DNA of 64,000 bases from CAWBJO01 sp963789175 (lineage in GTDB: Bacteria > Pseudomonadota > Alphaproteobacteria > Rhizobiales > Aestuariivirgaceae), in NCBI GenBank assembly GCA_963789175.1, contig CAWBJO010000006.1, positions 434,001 to 498,000 on the forward strand, in the 5' to 3' direction. The position numbers were made by a program, and so were the translations under genes. Under the pieces are notes generated by a model. The model ran no database searches. It was not told the origin of the DNA and saw nothing but the letters and a program-made list of their open reading frames with translations. This document shows, in pieces, positions 60,462-64,000 of this stretch; position 1 is the stretch's first letter; every line of letters begins with the position of its first letter.

Positions 60462-62531
60462 ATGACGCAAGCGGCGCAAATTCCGAACCTGTGGGACGAG
60501 AAACTCGCTGCCGGGCTCGATGAACCCGGCCAGCTTCTCTATCGGTCCAATCTGCTCGGGTCGGATCTGCGCATCACCAATTTCGGCGGCGGAAACACCT
60601 CTGCGAAGATCGAAATGGCCGACCCTCTCACGCGGAAGCGAATCCGGGTGCTATGGGTCAAGGGCTCAGGCGGCGATCTCGGCTCCATGAAGATCGATGG
60701 TTTCGCGACCCTGGACCTGGACAAGCTTCATTCCCTCAAGACTCTCTATCGCGGGCTGGAGCACGAAGACGAAATGGTCGAGCTATTCGACCATTGCACG
60801 TACAATCTCAATCCACGGGCCGCTTCGATCGATACGCCGCTTCACGGATTCCTGCCGGCACGGCACGTCGACCATGTCCACTCCGATGCCGTCATTGCGA
60901 TCGCCGCGTCGAAGGATGCGGAACGACTGACCGGCGAGGTCTTCAAAGGAGAGCTCGGCTATCTTCCGTGGCAGCGACCCGGCTTCGAACTGGGTCTCAA
61001 ACTGGGAGAGATGGCCGTTGCCAATCCGGAATATTGTGGTGTCGTGCTTGGCAGCCATGGCCTTTTCACGTGGGGTCCCACTTCGCGGCAATGCTACGAG
61101 ACGACGCTGCGGATCATCAACATCGCGGCCGACTGGCTGGCAGGTTCGGAGAAAAAACCATCCTTCGGCGGTGCGGTCGTGATGGAGGCTTCGGATGCAG
61201 ACCGAAAGGCGCGGGCGCATCGGCTGATGCCGATGATCCGAGGGCGGATCTCCGGCGCAGGCCCGAAGGTCGGACACTTCACGGATGCCCGAGAAGTCCT
61301 GGATTTCGTCAACTCCCGAGAGCTTTCCGCACTAGCGCCGCTCGGGACCTCCTGCCCCGACCACTTTCTGCGAACGAAGATTCGACCGCTGATCCTTCCC
61401 GCCGACACCGATGAGGCAACAGTCGACCAAATCCTCGATCGTTACCGCACCGACTATCTTGAATACTACGAACGCAACAGACGGCCGGAATCACCGCCTG
61501 TCCGCGATCCGAACGCGGTCATCTATCTGGTGCCGGGCGTCGGCATGATCTCGTTTGCGAAGGACAAGGCCACGGCGCGGATTTCATCCGAGTTCTACGT
61601 CAACGCCATCAATGTCATGCGGGGTGCCTCAGGCGTCTCTACTTATGTCGGATTGCCGGAGCGCGAAGCCTTCGACATCGAATACTGGCGGCTCGAGGAG
61701 GCCAAGCTGCAGCGAATGCCGAAACCCAAGAGCCTTGCCGGGCGCATCGCCTTCGTGACGGGCGGTGCCGGCGGCATCGGCTCGGCCGTGGCTTCGCGCC
61801 TGCTGGCCGAGGGTGCCTGCATCGTCCTGGCGGACATCGATGCGCCGGCCCTCCGATCCACCGTCGCCGGTTTCGCAGACAGGTACGGCGCCGACAGCGT
61901 CAAGGGGGTCGAACTCGACGTTACGCGAGAGAATTCGGTCATTGCTGCGCTCGAACACGCCGCCCTACAGTTCGGCGGCCTCGACATTCTCGTCAACAAT
62001 GCCGGAATTTCCTCGGCGGCGCCGGTCGAGGACACGACTCTCGAAATCTGGGACAGGAACATGTCCATCCTCGGCACCGGGTACTTCCTGGTGGCGCGCG
62101 AGGCCTATCGGCTGATGAAGCGCCAGGCGCTCGGAGGTTCGATGATCTTCATCGGCTCCAAGAACGCGATCGCCGCCTCGCCCGGCGCTTCGGCGTACAG
62201 CACCGCGAAGGCCGCCGAGGTCCATCTGGCACGCTGCCTGGCCCTCGAGGGTGCGCCGCTCGGCATCCGCGTGAATGTCGTCAATCCCGACGCGGTATTG
62301 AGAGGCTCCAAGATCTGGCAGGGTGAATGGCGCCAGCAGCGCGCCGCGTCGAACCGCATCAAGGAGGAGGAGCTCGAGGAGCACTACCGCAAGCGATCGC
62401 TGCTGCAGCGGTCGGTCTATCCGGAGGATGTTGCAGAGGCGGTCTACTTCTTCGCGTCGGACTTCTCGTCCAAGTCCACGGGCAACTTCCTGAACGTCGA
62501 TGCGGGCAATGCCGCCTCCTTCTCGCGGTGA
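60462..62531 (+). CDS. rhaD: Bifunctional rhamnulose-1-phosphate aldolase / lactaldehyde dehydrogenase
   Basis: A 689-residue fusion. Residues 1-400 are a class II aldolase: GGGNTSAKI, zinc ligands in VDHVHSD (His138, His140) and GSHGLFTWG. From about residue 430 an SDR domain has TGGAGGIG, NNAGISS and YSTAKAAEV with upstream serine. It should split L-rhamnulose 1-phosphate into dihydroxyacetone phosphate and L-lactaldehyde and oxidise the latter to lactate, as in rhizobial RhaD. It lies between rhaS and rhaI, four bases from the latter. Confidence 0.92.
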   Translation: MTQAAQIPNLWDEKLAAGLDEPGQLLYRSNLLGSDLRITNFGGGNTSAKIEMADPLTRKRIRVLWVKGSGGDLGSMKIDGFATLDLDKLHSLKTLYRGLEHEDEMVELFDHCTYNLNPRAASIDTPLHGFLPARHVDHVHSDAVIAIAASKDAERLTGEVFKGELGYLPWQRPGFELGLKLGEMAVANPEYCGVVLGSHGLFTWGPTSRQCYETTLRIINIAADWLAGSEKKPSFGGAVVMEASDADRKARAHRLMPMIRGRISGAGPKVGHFTDAREVLDFVNSRELSALAPLGTSCPDHFLRTKIRPLILPADTDEATVDQILDRYRTDYLEYYERNRRPESPPVRDPNAVIYLVPGVGMISFAKDKATARISSEFYVNAINVMRGASGVSTYVGLPEREAFDIEYWRLEEAKLQRMPKPKSLAGRIAFVTGGAGGIGSAVASRLLAEGACIVLADIDAPALRSTVAGFADRYGADSVKGVELDVTRENSVIAALEHAALQFGGLDILVNNAGISSAAPVEDTTLEIWDRNMSILGTGYFLVAREAYRLMKRQALGGSMIFIGSKNAIAASPGASAYSTAKAAEVHLARCLALEGAPLGIRVNVVNPDAVLRGSKIWQGEWRQQRAASNRIKEEELEEHYRKRSLLQRSVYPEDVAEAVYFFASDFSSKSTGNFLNVDAGNAASFSR

Positions 62532-62534
62532 TCC

Positions 62535-63827
62535 ATGGCTCCTTCCATCTCCACCGATCTCATCAACGACGCGAACGCCAGCCTCGCCCAGGCCCTTTCC
62601 GATGAGTATGACGCACTCGGACGAAAGCTCGACCGGCGCGGCGTCGACATCGAGCGGCTGACGCAGCTCGCCATGTCGTTCCGGGTCGCCGTCCCGACCT
62701 GGGGAGTGGGGACGGGCGGCACCCGTTTCGCCAGGTTTCCCGGCCCGGGGGAGCCGCGGAACCCGTTCGACAAGCTCGAGGACTGCGGCGTCATTCAACA
62801 GCTGACGCGGAATACCCCGACCGTCTCTCCGCACATCCCCTGGGACAAGGTTTCCGACTATAGCGCGCTTCGACAGGCGGCGGCGTCCCACGATCTCACC
62901 TTCGATGCCGTGAACTCCAACACGTTCCAGGATCAAAAAGGCCAGCCTCTCTCCTACAAGTTCGGATCGCTCAGCAACGCCGACGACAAGACGCGAGCGC
63001 AGGCCATCGCGCATCACATCGAGTGCATCGAGATCGGCCAGAAGCTCGGCTCGACGGCACTCACGGTGTGGATCGCCGACGGCAGCAATTTCGCCGGACA
63101 ATCGAATTTCAACGCGGCGTTCGACCGCTATCTCGCATCGATGCAGGCCGTCTATGCGGAGGTTCCCAAAACCTGGTCGTTATTCCTGGAGCACAAGCTC
63201 TACGAACCGGCATTCTACTCGACGGTGATCTCGGACTGGGGTTCGAGCCTGATGGCCGCGCAGGAACTCGGCCCCAAGGCGAAGTGCCTGGTCGACCTCG
63301 GGCATCATCCACCGAACACGAACATCGAACAGATCGTCTCCCGGCTGGTTCGCGTCCAGAAGCTCGCGGGCTTTCACTTCAACGATTCGAAATACGGCGA
63401 CGACGATCTCGATTCCGGCTCCGTCGATCCCTTCCGCCTGTTCCTAGTTTTCAACGAGCTCGTCGACGCCGAGGTGCGAAAGGCGCCCGGGTTCGCTCCG
63501 GCCTACATGATCGACCAATCGCACAACGTCACGGATCCGATCGAAAGCCTGATCGGTTCGGCGACCGAGCTCGCCAGGGCGCATGTTCAGGCTTGGCTCG
63601 TCGACCGCGCCGCACTGGAAGACGCGCAGAACGCCAGCGATGCATTGCTGGGGCACCGAATCATCAAGGCAGCGTTCGCAACGGACGTCGGCCCGATACT
63701 GGCGGAGGCGCGGCGCCGCAAGGGTGGGGCTATCGATCCGTGGGAGGTCTATCGCAGGAGCGGCTATCGAGCCGCCAAGGCGCGGGAGCGACCGGCCGAT
63801 CTCGTCCCGGGAACCGGTATCGTATAG
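62535..63827 (+). CDS. rhaI: L-rhamnose isomerase, RhaI type
   Basis: A 430-residue TIM-barrel isomerase of the Pseudomonas stutzeri/rhizobial class, distinct from enterobacterial RhaA. FEHKLYEPAFYSTVISDWG-like sequence with Glu and Asp metal ligands (LEHKLYEP, LVDLGHHPPNTN, GFHFNDSKYGDDDLDSGS) forms the metal site. SHNVTDP and the long C-terminal RKGGAIDPWEVYR are typical. It converts L-rhamnose to L-rhamnulose. The short spacing implies translation coupled to rhaD. Confidence 0.93.
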   Translation: MAPSISTDLINDANASLAQALSDEYDALGRKLDRRGVDIERLTQLAMSFRVAVPTWGVGTGGTRFARFPGPGEPRNPFDKLEDCGVIQQLTRNTPTVSPHIPWDKVSDYSALRQAAASHDLTFDAVNSNTFQDQKGQPLSYKFGSLSNADDKTRAQAIAHHIECIEIGQKLGSTALTVWIADGSNFAGQSNFNAAFDRYLASMQAVYAEVPKTWSLFLEHKLYEPAFYSTVISDWGSSLMAAQELGPKAKCLVDLGHHPPNTNIEQIVSRLVRVQKLAGFHFNDSKYGDDDLDSGSVDPFRLFLVFNELVDAEVRKAPGFAPAYMIDQSHNVTDPIESLIGSATELARAHVQAWLVDRAALEDAQNASDALLGHRIIKAAFATDVGPILAEARRRKGGAIDPWEVYRRSGYRAAKARERPADLVPGTGIV

Positions 63828-63839
63828 CGCCCTTCCCTC

Positions 63840-64000
63840 CTACTTCACGGCACCCATGGTGAGGCCGCGCACCAGGTGGCGCTGGACGAGAAGTGCGAAG
63901 ATCACGATAGGCAGCGCACCGACCACACCGGCGGCGGACATCGACGCCCAGTCCGTATCGATGCGGCCAATGAGCGTCGCGGTTCCCCGCGGCATGGTCA
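63840..64000 (-). CDS. C-terminal end of a MalG-type carbohydrate ABC permease (partial)
   Basis: The minus strand reads TLIGRIDTDWASMSAAGVV, PIVIFALLVQRHLVRGLTMGAVK and a TAG at 63842-63840. This is the last loop and helix of MalG/UgpE-type sugar permeases, ending in the usual RGLTMGAVK. The rest lies beyond the window. It converges on rhaI and belongs to another sugar importer. Confidence 0.9.
   Translation of the reverse strand, partial: TMPRGTATLIGRIDTDWASMSAAGVVGALPIVIFALLVQRHLVRGLTMGAVK

Overview
The window looks like a chromosomal segment of a GC-rich alphaproteobacterium, most likely Hyphomicrobiales (Rhizobiales). The pointers are the gene order of the ribosomal and RNA polymerase block, an HWE-type histidine kinase, GGAAC-N16/17-CGTT (EcfG-type) promoters and a rhizobial-style rhamnose cluster whose aldolase is fused to a dehydrogenase. 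Species and genus cannot be read from the sequence.

Positions 1-29104 hold the translation and transcription core, nearly all on the minus strand. In transcription order this is tRNA-Tyr, tRNA-Gly, tuf, tRNA-Trp, secE, nusG, rplK, rplA, a structured L10 leader, rplJ, rplL, rpoB and rpoC. Two plus-strand genes follow (a VOC/glyoxalase-fold protein and an unknown), and then the str/S10/spc series from rpsL, rpsG, fusA, a second tuf and rpsJ through to rplO and the first codons of secY. The two tuf copies appear identical over about 1.2 kb. L15, S19 and L3 carry low-complexity C-terminal tails.

Positions 29105-38440 start with rlmB and tRNA-Thr on the plus strand. An accessory strip follows, with a NhaD-type Na+/H+ antiporter, an SGNH hydrolase, small secreted proteins of unknown function and a beta-carbonic anhydrase. 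Between them lies decayed DNA: a haloperoxidase C-terminal fragment, a frameshifted outer-membrane porin, and three relics of one small gene family.

Positions 38600-53410 are a signalling and stress strip. It has a Tat-exported cyclase-family enzyme, a divergent single-domain response regulator and HWE kinase, an SRAP DNA-crosslink protein, a histone-H1-like protein, two cyclic-di-GMP proteins, an SDR oxidoreductase, and an unusual fusion of peptidoglycan-binding domains with a PotF-like binding protein. Four genes here have GGAAC-N16/17-CGTT promoters, which points to a local cluster of general-stress-response genes.

Positions 53457-63827 are an L-rhamnose-type utilisation cluster. A divergent FGGY kinase faces a class II aldolase, an ABC importer (ATPase, two permeases, periplasmic binding protein), a bifunctional aldolase/dehydrogenase and L-rhamnose isomerase. 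Uptake, isomerisation, phosphorylation, cleavage and lactaldehyde oxidation are all encoded. The window ends inside a MalG-type sugar permease gene on the minus strand.
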